The position numbers and the translations under genes are program-made. The notes under the pieces are model-generated. The model worked only from the letters and a program-made list of their open reading frames with translations, was not told where the DNA came from and made no database searches. From NCBI GenBank assembly GCA_949358305.1, contig OX442318.1:8730501-8794500 (forward strand): DNA of 64,000 bases. Direction: 5' to 3'. Source of the stretch: Strigamia acuminata (lineage: Eukaryota > Arthropoda > Chilopoda > Geophilomorpha > Linotaeniidae). This document shows, piece by piece, positions 20,107 to 31,500 of this stretch (position 1 is the first letter of the stretch; the number at the start of each line of letters is the position of its first letter).

Positions 20107-20549
20107 CACGAACACAATAAACCTAGGTAGGTTTATTGTGTTCGAAAGCGCCTGAACCGTACTAAAACGTGCAACAACGCTAGCCGGTTGTAAAAACATG
20201 ACTTTTTGGGGGATTTTTAAGGTGTACGTAGAGGCCGCTCGATCGCGCCATGTCACCGCTCGGCCCTAAAATAAGAAATAAAAAATAAAAATAAAAAAGG
20301 TTTCATTTGCAGTAAAACACACACTTTTTTATCATGATTAGTTGAGTTATTGGCACCGAATAACTAATATTCATAGAAAAACACTTAACTTTAAAGCCAA
20401 TTGCCAATTTTCAAACGACAAATACCAAGTAAGGAATGTCAAATTACATCATCAAAAACAAATGATAGTAAATTTACACAATTTAAACAAAAAAGTTCTA
20501 CAATAAATACAAAATAAAAATAAACCTACCTAGGTTTATTGTGTTCGTG
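20107..20549. mobile_element. TIR element with hairpin ends; empty site preserved in segment D
   Basis: The ends are CACGAACACAATAAACCTA and its inverse. The target duplication is TATAAAC (20100-20106 and 20550-20556; 7-9 bp depending on where the end is drawn). Segment D near 22817 has the uninterrupted site. The left end is a near-perfect 36-bp palindrome (20109-20144, 17-bp arms around GG), and the right end repeats the inner part. The interior (about 20147-20515) recurs at 24827-25228 without the hairpin ends. No ORF. Confidence 0.8.
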
Positions 20550-20556
20550 TATAAAC

Positions 20557-21060
20557 AATCATACATTATAAAGTTGCTAGGTTGCCTAGCAACCCCTATT
20601 GCTCGCTCAATATATCATTCGTCCACATTACAATCCACATCCGTGTCAGTTGTTCATTTTGATCCAACAAACCAGGTTGACATGTAGTAGGAGAACATTA
20701 CAGTTGCAAAATAAAAACAGTTATTCTTCTAATTTAACAGCATAGAAAAAACAAGAGTAAAAAAATGCCTGAGATTTGGGTGTTTTTGTGTTTTGGGGGA
20801 ATATTTTGACATTTTTGGAATTTCGATCTGATCTAGCACACAGCCTGCACGAGTTTTTGGGGGGCTAATAAATCAAGTCCCATTTAAATGTCAATTTGTC
20901 ACAACATATGAGTGAGTTTTTGTACTGGTTGGTGGATACAGCCAAAAACGCTCAAGCTGGACTGGGACGATTTTTATGACCACAACTGTACAGTTTTGAA
21001 AGTTTAAATTAGATTGCGTCAGTGTTTAATGGTTCCACTTGGGGCATTGTGTAATAGAAA
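20557..21060. other. Intergenic DNA between segments B and C
   Basis: AT-rich unique sequence. Nothing gene-like is seen. The GGTTCCACTTGGGGCATT word shared by all segments reappears at 21031. Confidence 0.4.
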
Positions 21061-21890
21061 AGTGTTAAGTTCTGAGTTGATTCTGTAGCGTCATGTTGTA
21101 GCGCAATTCCTGTAACTCAATTGCCTAAGAAATAATACTGATAGATGTAGCAAATAGCTTCAATAATTGTTAATTAAATAGTAAATTTACCAGATAGATG
21201 ATGTGTACTTTCATCACCAACATCAGCTTGGTGATCTAACTTCCCCAGTATTAAACGTGTATATTCACCCAGACGTTTGTAGTAAGGAACAAGCAAGTAG
21301 TGACCACCATTGACGACTTCCAACGTTGATAAAACTTGAACTTTTACGTTAATTAACACACAAATTGTATTTAAGGTGCAGAATTTGAAGCAGCTCATGT
21401 TGTATAGCAATTCTGTGCGCTATTTAAAGTTGATCCGGACAATCATAACCAGAAAATTATTTCAATCCATTTTATTCAAATAGTAAGTCCCAATGACTAT
21501 AAATATTAAAAAATTAGCTATTTTAAAGCTCCGAATTGAGCAGCAAAAACAAATTGAGCAGCGACATCAGCAAATAATAAAAACAGAACTAGATTCATCT
21601 TTGTCGAATAAATAATAAAAACAGAACTAAATTCATCTTTGTCGAATAGTTGAAAAATGGTGTGTGCAATACTAATTCTGCTAGCGATTTAAAGCTGATC
21701 CACACGATCATGCAAGGAAATTATTTTAATCTATTTTGTTCAAATAAATAAATTGTAATTATCAAGTGCCAAATTTGTCCCAATAAATTGTGACCGTTTT
21801 CAGGAATATTCAAAGCATTTAGTTAATTTAAAGCATACTTTTTTTCTTATTTCTTATTGCAAAATCTGTGCGATCATAGAACATAAATTT
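21060..21890 (-). CDS. Segment C: candidate secreted/membrane exon, intact copy
   Basis: Minus-strand frame 21410-21190 reads MSCFKFCTLNTICVLI, a possible signal sequence, then TLEVVNGGHYLLVPYYKRLG and KLDHQADVGDESTHHLSG up to a GTAAAT donor. The next possible exon after a TTCTTAG acceptor reads IELQELRYNMTLQNQLRT. Compared with segment A this copy has no deletion. It shares its exon-end motif with segments B and D, so A-D form one family. Not recognised. Confidence 0.35.
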
Positions 21891-22836
21891 TCCCTAATGG
21901 TTTTAGATGGTTCCACTTGGGGCATTCTGTAATAGAAAAGTTAAAAGTTCTGAGTTGATTCTATAGCTTCATGTTGTAGCGCAATTACACTCAATTGCTT
22001 AAGAAATATCACTGGTAAATAGTAAATTACCGGATAGATGATGTGTACGTACTTTCATCAGCAACATCAGCTTGGTGATCTAACTGCTCCAGTAAACGAG
22101 TAAATTCACCCAGACGTTTGTAATAACGAACAAGCAAGTAGTGACCACCATTGACGACTTCCAAATTTTCTTTGTGAAGCAAATGAAATAATGAACATAA
22201 TGTATTTGTCCACGACGGCGGTTACCCCACAATTTGGGGTATATGTATTCATACAAGTAAATAGATAAATCCTGAATAGTACACGAGATGAAAAAAAAAC
22301 AGTAAAATTTATACTTGAACAGTAAAGAAGAGGCTTCAGTCGTAGTTATTATTGCTTCATCTTCTGGCGAAATTAAACGTAATTAAACTCAATAATATCA
22401 ATAATTGTAAATAAATTTACCAAAAAAATGATGCGCTACTTCATCACCAACATCAAGCTGATTATTTTGCTTCCTTGGCTGTGGAAGAAAAACAAAGAAA
22501 AAAAGCGCCAACATCATAAAAAAAATAAACGAAAAGCAAATGCAGACCAGGAACACTTTCTTTTTTCTACTTGACAAGAATAACAAACATTGCAAACAAT
22601 GTTAACTTTGGTAATAGCGCCATAAAGTATCTGACCGAATTTCGCCTTTGAGAATTAGCACGTTTGAACGGGACGTCCAGCAGAGATACAATAACATGGC
22701 CAAGTGCATCGTAAAAATGCCTAAAATCATCCCAATGATCCAATCCTCAGGTACAGGTAATCCTAACATTGTCGAATGCAGTCGCTGGTGTGTATTCAAC
22801 TTAGTTAAGACTTGTATAAACAATCATACATTATAA
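21890..22836 (-). CDS. Segment D: paralogue of segment B
   Basis: Same three exon-like frames as B in the same order: 22810-22602 (hydrophobic WIIGMILGIFTMHLAM, then LILKGEIRSDTLWRYY), 22595-22408 (KKVFLVCICFSFIFFMML, ending LDVGDEVAHHFFG), and about 22175-22040 (LEVVNGGHYLLVRYYKRLG). It carries neither the LTR array nor the hairpin element, so it shows the ancestral state of the locus. Confidence 0.38.
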
Positions 22837-25560
22837 AGTTGCTAGGTTCACCTATTGCTCGCTCAATTTATCATTCGTGTCAAGTTGTTCATTTTGATCC
22901 AACAAACCAGCTCAAAATGATCAAAATGATCAAATAAAAGAAAAATTGCGGTTTTAGTTGTAGCAAGTGCCTGACATAAAGCCTCTTTGTCAATCATCTT
23001 AAACCCAACATACAATCAGGCTCGCCATCTAGCGGCTTTTTCTTTAAAGTAGACTGAACTTTCGTAATAACATCATCATCATCATGATTATTATTTATTT
23101 GTTGGAGTCAAACTGACTACCGGAACAGACTCATTAAGCTACACAAAGAAAGAAACGTCTATAATCATAATTGCCATTATTGTACAAGGTCAGTTTTGAA
23201 TGTTTAAAATCATATTACAGAAGTGTTTGAATTCTTTCGGCACAAGGTTGGTCGAAGCCATTACATTTTTGACAAGAAGTGCGCGGACGGAAGTGCGGAC
23301 AGACGGACGGACATGATCGTTTTATTAGACTTTCTAAACATCAGATTTAGAAGTCTAAAATCCCTCGTGGTGATTATGCTTTGGAAAGGAATCGATTTAT
23401 CACCCCTGGAAGGAATGCTATACGGTATTACTTCGTGTACGTTTATGTGCAGGCGATAAATTCGGATCCATCAAAGCAGACATTTGTCGATAAAATCACC
23501 GAGTAATACTTTATCACCGTCAATGAACGTGCAATACGGCGATTCTTCTTCGAGGTTCGTGACAAATTGCCGACACGGATGCAATTCCGTCAGCTTTTTG
23601 TTGCAGCTCATTTCCCATGTAGTCCGGCGGTAAGAAGCGTATGATTTCAGGAAATGCCAACACTAGAGTATCTTTCACTTCCTGTCAACGTTATAGCTGC
23701 CTGAAATCAGCATACAAGCAAAATTTCCAAACGAAAATGACTCAGATTTTGATAAAAATGACTCGAATTTGAAAAATGAAGTCGAAATTAAGTATATAAT
23801 AGAAAAAAAAACAAAAGAAAACGAAATAATTTTCTTGTTCTTTATTAAAGTTTATGATTTAACAATTACAGGCTACTGTTCGACTAAATAGCTTTACAAA
23901 TAAACAAAAAAAGAATAATAAACAAAGACCTCTACAGTTGGCATGCAACAAAAATACCCTTAAATTCTTGAACACCAACTTTTGAGGTGTAAATATTTCA
24001 ATATTTTGTGACAAATTTCGTCCGCTGTAAGAGCAATTGGCAGCAAAACAAAAAACCAAAAATAAATTAAACAAAACAAAACAAAAAATAAAAATCATAA
24101 ACTATTCTTTTGCCCCTTTCAAACTGTACACAAAGCAATTCAGCGATAGAAAACAAATGCTGCCCATTACTCCAACACAGAACAAAGCCTAATAATTTAT
24201 TATTATTTATTTACCTTTTCTTTGAGGAGATTAAAGGAGGGATTTCATTCACTCAGTTATTCAGAGTGTCTTAATCAATAAAACAAAAGTCTATGGCACT
24301 AAAAATAAAGCAAATCTCGTGTTTTAAGTAGAAAAAACTGTCCGAGGTAGAAGAAATTAAATTCCACAACAATTAGAGTGATTTTCTAACCTCCAAAAAA
24401 ATCGGGGCCCTTTTGGTGATCGGTGGCGTCTGGAGCGGTCTAGGGTTTTGTTTTAGACGCCTTTAATTGTAACCAAGCCTTATTGCAAAAATCTCCAAAC
24501 ACAAAAAAAAAATGCATTTTTATACGCAAACAAATGGAAAAAAAAATCCACTTTTGCATAAAAATACATTGTTTTTTACTCGCTAAATGCATTTTTTTTA
24601 CACACAAAAAATAAACATCTTTAGTTTTTTGTGTAAAAATGGACCGTCAATAAAATAAATGCATTTTTTAGCTAATAATGCATTTCTAAAGGCTCTCGAT
24701 GCACATCAACGCACAAACAAGAGCATTGGGGGAAAGAATTTTACAATTCCCATTTCAAGGCGCTCGCGAAGAAATACAACATTAACCATTTTTCTACACA
24801 CTCTCCGTCGAAAGCGATTATGGTCAAGCGCCTGAACCGTACTAAAACGTGCAACAACGCTAGCCGGTTGTAAAAACATGACTTTTTGGGGGGGGGGGAT
24901 TTTTAAGGTGTCCGTAGAGGCTGCTCCATCGCGCCATGTCACCGCTCGGCCCTATCTAAAATAAGAGATAAAAAATAAAAATAAAAAAGGTTTCATTTGC
25001 AGTAAACACACACACTTTTTTTATCATGATTAGTTGAGTTATTGGCACCGAATAACTAATATTCATAGAAAAACACTTAACTTTAAAGCCAATTGCCAAT
25101 TTTCAAACGACAAATACCAAGTACAGAGTGGAAAAAACAGCACAGGAATGTCAAATTACATCATCAAAAACAAATGATAGTAAATTTACACCATTTAAAC
25201 AAAAAGGTTCTACAATAAATACAAAAAAAAATAAAATATAATAATAAAATATTGATTAATTAATTAATTAATTAATAATAGCAAGTTTAGTTAATTTGTT
25301 TATATTTACAACAACACACGCACACAACCAGCGTCCATTTTGGTTTTTTTTTTCTGATTTTTTCGTTTTGTTTTGGTTTTTTTTTTTAATCCCCGTCCAT
25401 CGTCACATCAACTATAGCGGTGCAATATTAGAATTAGAAGAAAACATTGTTTTGTTCGCGTTTATTTTTTTTTCCAGCTATATAGAAAATAGCATTGTTT
25501 TATGAACTGAAAGAAACGGAAAAGTTCTAATAATTAGAATAAACATATTTGAATTTGTTG
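22837..25560. other. Intergenic region with repeat copies and one possible gene fragment
   Basis: It holds the repeat copy 23800-24030 (partner 13504-13735) and the element interior 24827-25228 (partner 20147-20515). On the minus strand near 23632-23495 a frame reads MSCNKKLTELHPCRQFV, then YCTFIDGDKVLLGDFIDK, which looks exon-like but is unrecognised. Another short hydrophobic exon-like stretch lies near 24190-24110. The rest is AT-rich with poly-A/T tracts. Confidence 0.4.
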
Positions 25561-25578
25561 AGGGGGGGAGGGGATTGA

Positions 25579-28500
25579 TTATTCTCGTGTTTCGAAGTAT
25601 TTGTAGGTGGGATTTTCGTATCCGTTGACCTGCATGTTGGCCACGTGCCTTTCCTCGGGGGTGGCCGCTTGGTCCACTTCGACGAAACCCTGGTGATGCG
25701 GCGAGCGGACCGAGCGCTTACGGAGGAATACGATGCCGACTATCATGGCCGTCACCAATGCGATGCCGGCAAATGCTAGCGTTACGTACACCGAACTGTT
25801 TTTCTTCTTGAACGCATCTTCGTGTTTTACAGAAAAAGACTGAAAAAAACGTGAAAAATTTGAATAAATAATGAAAAAACAATGAAAATATTCATAAAAA
25901 ATCGAATAAATAATAAAAAATTTTATCAAAAATGGAATAAACAATAAAAATATTCATAAAAAATGGAAAAAACAATGAAAATATTTATCAAAAATGGAAA
26001 ACAATAAAAATTTTCATAAAAAATAAAACAATGAAAATATTTATCAAAAATGGAAAAAACAATGAAAATATTTATCAAAAATGGAAAAAACAATGGAATT
26101 ATTCATCAAAAATGGAAAAAACTGAAAATATCGATTTAAAAATAAAAAAATTATAAAAATATTGAAGAAAAACGAGAAAAATGATGAAAAAACGAGAAAA
26201 ATGATGGAAAAACGGAAAAAATGATGAAAAAAAGGGAAATAAATGATGACAAAATAAGAAAAAATAATAAATAAACCGAAAAAAAAATTGATCCGTTAAT
26301 GATTATTATAAATTCCTTACTGCTTCGTTGTGATGGACTTCGTTTTTCTGAGCGTGTGATACTTTGACTTCCTGCTCGACATGTGGTGTCGGGATCGATT
26401 CGTCTTCCATCGTTTCGGGATCGAACGGTTTGTCCAGTTTTCCTCCCAAATTAGTTATCACCTTTTTCCTCTCCTCTCTCTCCACTTTCTTTTCGTGTTT
26501 CCTTTGTTTCTCCAATTCTTTTTCGTGCTGGCGCTCTGCAATCACCAAAAACCTTTCAACATCCCCCACAAAATCCATCAAAACAAACCAATAATACCTT
26601 GTTGTTTCGCTTCAACCTCAGACTTGAATTTTTCCAACAACGTTTCTTCGTTTTCCTGCGACAAAAGTTGCAGCGTCAACGGATCGTCGCTTCCGCGCAG
26701 ACTTTGCAAGAAATCCACTAAAAATTTAAAAAGAAATGAGAATTTCATCAATAAATGAATTATTTGTTGAAGAAATGCATTAATTTGTACCCATTTCCTC
26801 CTTAATTTTAGCAGAAACATCTGGTAATCGATCCAGCATTTCAAAACTCTGATTCAGATTGCGATTCAAATCCATCAAATGTTCGAGCGTGGACGTTGTG
26901 GCCTTGTTCGCTTGCTCCAAATTCGTGTTCAACAAATGTTTGTAATGGTTTATCGTGTGCATGCGGTCCTTTTCCAACGCCCGAACCAATTTCTCCAAGC
27001 ATTTCTGCACTTTGGGAGCCTGAAATCAACAAAATGTTTCAATTACCTCACAAAATTAAAAAAAGCAACAAAAAATCCCCTAAAAACTAATAAAAAAACT
27101 CCAAAATTATGTCCAAAAACAAATAAAACAAAAACATAAATAAAGACTCAAAAAATGTCTAAAAACGAATTAAAACTCAAAAAATGTCTAAAAACGAATT
27201 AAAACTCAAAAAATGTCTAAAACATTAATAAAAACTCAAAAAATGTCTAAAACATTAATAAAAACTCAAAAAATGTCTAAAACATCAATAAAAAATAAAA
27301 AAATCTTTAAAAACTGTCCTAAAACAACAATAAAACCGTCCAAAATGTCCTAAAACAACCAATAAAGCCGTCTAAAATGTCCTAAAACAACAATATAAAC
27401 GTCTAAACTGTCCTAAAACAACAATACAAACGTCCAAACTGTCCTAAAACAACAATAAAATCGTCCAAAATGTCCTAAAACAACAATATAAACGTCTAAA
27501 ATGTCCTAAAACAACAATATAAACGTCTAAACTGTCCTAAAACAACAAAATAACGTCCAAACTGTCCCAAAACAACAATACAAATGTCCAAACTGTCCTA
27601 AAACAACAATATAAACGTCCAAAATGTCCTAAAACAACAATAAAACCGTCCAAAATGTCCTAAAACAACAATAAAACCGTCTAAAATGTCCTAAAACAAC
27701 AATATAAACGTCCAAAATGTCCTAAAACAACAATAAAACCATCCAAACTGTCCAAAGACGATCCAAAATGTCTAAAATCAATTTCCACCTAGTCTAACCT
27801 TTGGATTATTGGCATTAAGCGCCTTGCTGTAACACTCCATTCCTTCCTTCTTCTTCTCATTAATGTGCGCCATCACTCTCTGCTGATGCATCACCACCAA
27901 CTGATGCTTCTCCCCGGTCCCTTCTTCCTCCAACGCCGCAACGGTTTTCTGAAAACGCTAAAAAAAACCAAATCAAAAATTAAAAAACCAAAAAAAAACC
28001 GAATTAAACATTTTCCTACCGCAGTCATCTTCTTTTTGAACGATTCGGCGGCCTTTGGGTCCTTGGCTTTCATCTCCTGGTAGCGTTCCTCCAGCTCGCT
28101 CCAGTCCTTCATGACTTTGGTCACTTTTTCGCGGTGCGTTTCCTCCAGTCGCTTTTCGGCTGCTTTGAACTCCTCGTGCTCTCTTTTGGCGTCGAAGTGG
28201 CTGTAGTAGTAGTCGGGTGTCGAAGAGGGAGTCGATGGCGTCACTTGCTCCTCGCTGGTATCGCTGTCGTCATCCTCTTCGCTGCTCGAGCTGTCGGACG
28301 AGTCGTCGTCCATCGCTTCGGTCGAGTCCTTGCGCTCTTCCCGCGTCACTTTCTCCAGGCGGGTCAGTTTGATCTCGCTCGCGACGGGCATTTTGTTCGA
28401 TTTTTCTTTCGCTGCAAAAATTGAACATTTCAAGATAAATATAAGTTTTTTACAGTTTACACGTTTGATTAGTGTAAAATTCCGTTTTTACACGTTTGAT

Positions 28501-31500
28501 CGATGTAAATTCCATTTTTACACGTTTAATTGGTGTAAAATTCCGTTTTTACACGTTTGGCTGATGTAAATTCCATTTTTACACGTTTGGTTTGAGTAAA
28601 GTTACTTTTTTACACGTTTAATTGATGTAAATTTCAATTTTTACACGTTTAATTGATGTAAAATTTCATTTTTACACGTTTAATTTGTGTAAACTATCAG
28701 TTACAAAGTTAATCATGAATACAAATATTTGTTTGCTTACGTATTTAGGTGTATATTGACATACAAATTGCATATTTAGGTGTATATTGACATACAAATT
28801 GCATATTTAGGTGTATATTGACATACAAATTGCATATTTAGGTGTATATTGACATACAAATTGCATATTTAGGTGTATATTGACATACAAATTGCATATT
28901 TAAGTGTATATTGACATACAAATTGCATATTTAAATATATATCGACGTAAAACTTTAATATTAAGTGTAAAACGATGTATAAATTGCATATTTATGCGTG
29001 TATCGATGTATAAATTGCATATTTATGCGTGTATCGATGTATAAATTGCATATTTATGCGTGTATCGATGTAAAAATTTCATACATGTGTTTATCGACAA
29101 TTGACACGTGTAAAAATTGCATATTTACAAAATTTAACGACATTAAACTTCGCATTACGTGTATTACGGTAACGTAAGTTGCAAATTTCCCTGTTTAATA
29201 GTAAAATTTTATCTTTCCAAAGCAACATTCGTATTTCCAACAAAAAAACAAACAAGAACAATCTCTCCCCACGGACATTGGGCGAAAATTAGCAAGCAAT
29301 CAAGACAAAACTGATAAAACCGATATACCGTTAGGACAGCAAACAAATTCGACGCCGGAAAAGATATCGATACCACAGGGCAGGAGCATGGCGAAGCTGC
29401 GCAGCTGCATTTCACGCTTCACGCAAGATCTGGCAGCTGTGCGGTTCCAATCGTCAAATCCTTGACATTTACTCTGATTGTGAATATGATCAAACAGGCA
29501 ATGTTCGGGAACCAATAAAGCGTCAGATTGGAAGGAACCTTCTGCCAAACAAACACAAAACACCAAAAATAAATTAACATTTCTCAACCATTTATTCCCA
29601 CGCGCTAAAGAGCAAAACCTGACCCCGCCACACGTGTTTCACATCAACACATCGTCTGCTAATTATCACGTACAAATATCTTGATGCCAAAAAGCAGACA
29701 AGTTCTATTCGTCGATGAACACTTCGTTAACTCCGTTTGAAAATTTTCAATTTCAATGTACTTAGAGGGGCTAGTGCCCCCCTAATCTAGCCTAATCCAT
29801 TTTCTTAAAGACGTGCTGCTACCGTATTAACCCGCTTTAAGCCGCATGCCGTTGGACATTGGTTTACCAGGTTTTTGGAATTTCGGTCAAACGGTTTATA
29901 CTAAAATCTGGGTAAATTTATAGAAATTTAGGCCAATTTTCTACATTTTGGACATGTAAAAATGCTTTTTATGCTTGTTTAGGCTCAATTCTTATTGAAA
30001 AAAATTTGGACTCGCTCACACTAGCATGCTGATAAAAACGGAGTTCATTAGGCACGCTGATAAAAACGAAGTTTATCGGCATGCTGATAAAACTCGCACT
30101 GTACCGGCATGTGGCTTAAAGCGAGGCAATACGGTAATTTTCCCGCAAACTTCCGACAATGTATCATCGACAAAAGTCCGTTCACGATTTATCCGAAGCT
30201 CTGACAAGTGCATTATTTTTAGAACTAATAACAGATAACGGCACTCTTTGAATTTGGCATCAAGATACCGGACACAGACTCAGATCCGGCCCAAGATACA
30301 ATCGAGCGTTGCAACGGCACAAGGCGACAACACATTAATGCGCACAACAAAAATCGCTCAGGGTCCTGTAGACACTCCAAACCAGGGCTGGACTGGGAAC
30401 AAATTTATTGCCGGGAAATCTGGGTGTCCGGGCCACAATTAATGAAGTCGGGACAGGCCACAGCGGGCCGCGACAGGCCACAGCGGTCACGGGCCACCGG
30501 GAAACTCCCGGTAGCCCGCCGGGCCAGTCCAGCACTGCTCCAACCTTTTACGGCACCGATCCTTACCTAGACATCGAAACGGTTTCACCCAATGCGAAAC
30601 CTTGCATTTCGTCTGCCCGACTTTGCACCAGTTTTCAATCTTGAAATAATGACTCGATTCAACTATGTTTGTGATATCTTTCTTCGGATAAACCTATTTA
30701 AACAAAAAAGAAAAATTTAAAAAATCAATTCCAACCGCTTCGCAAAGAAAATTTCATATCTACAACACTAACCTTGTGACAATACTCCAAAATCTGCACT
30801 TTATCCTTGGTACAAATTGCTTTATCATCCAAGTCAGTCACCCAATGATCGGTCTCATCCATATACTGATTGTGATATTTCTGCTTCCCGCATATCATCG
30901 CTACCTGCGGCTCGAACCGAGGTGGCGGCACATAGTTACCAGCAAGTGCCTGCAATAACATCAATAACATTTCTATGATTACGACTTGTAAATGTTTGTG
31001 TTTAATCAATCATATTTCAGAGTTCAAAAACCCCCGAGTTTATATTCCCAGGTCAAATTAAACGCGCCGCTAGACCGCATTTTAAGTAAATTGCTACAAA
31101 ATTATTCCAACATCGTCCAATCTTCGCCAAAATTGAAGATTCCCCGCGTTGTTTCGTGGCGATATGTTATACACACCAAAATATTCCTCTCGCCGAGACG
31201 AGAAAAGGTGAAAATCACGTTTGAAAATAGTAATTTCCCGTTTACTTATTCTATTACACCCAATTCTGTTTTTACACGATAGATACGTTCCAGAAATAAC
31301 CGTGCAAAAACAGACACTAGCTGCATTCAAAAAGCTGTGTTTTCGAATGTTAAAAGATACAAAAACAAACGCACAAACACCAAAAATACTTAAAACCATC
31401 TTAAATCAAAATAAATCGTATAAAAACAGAATTATGTGTACATTTTTATATTTTATTCCCGAAAATCAATCGATAAAAAGGCCGAGGTCTATTTTGTACC

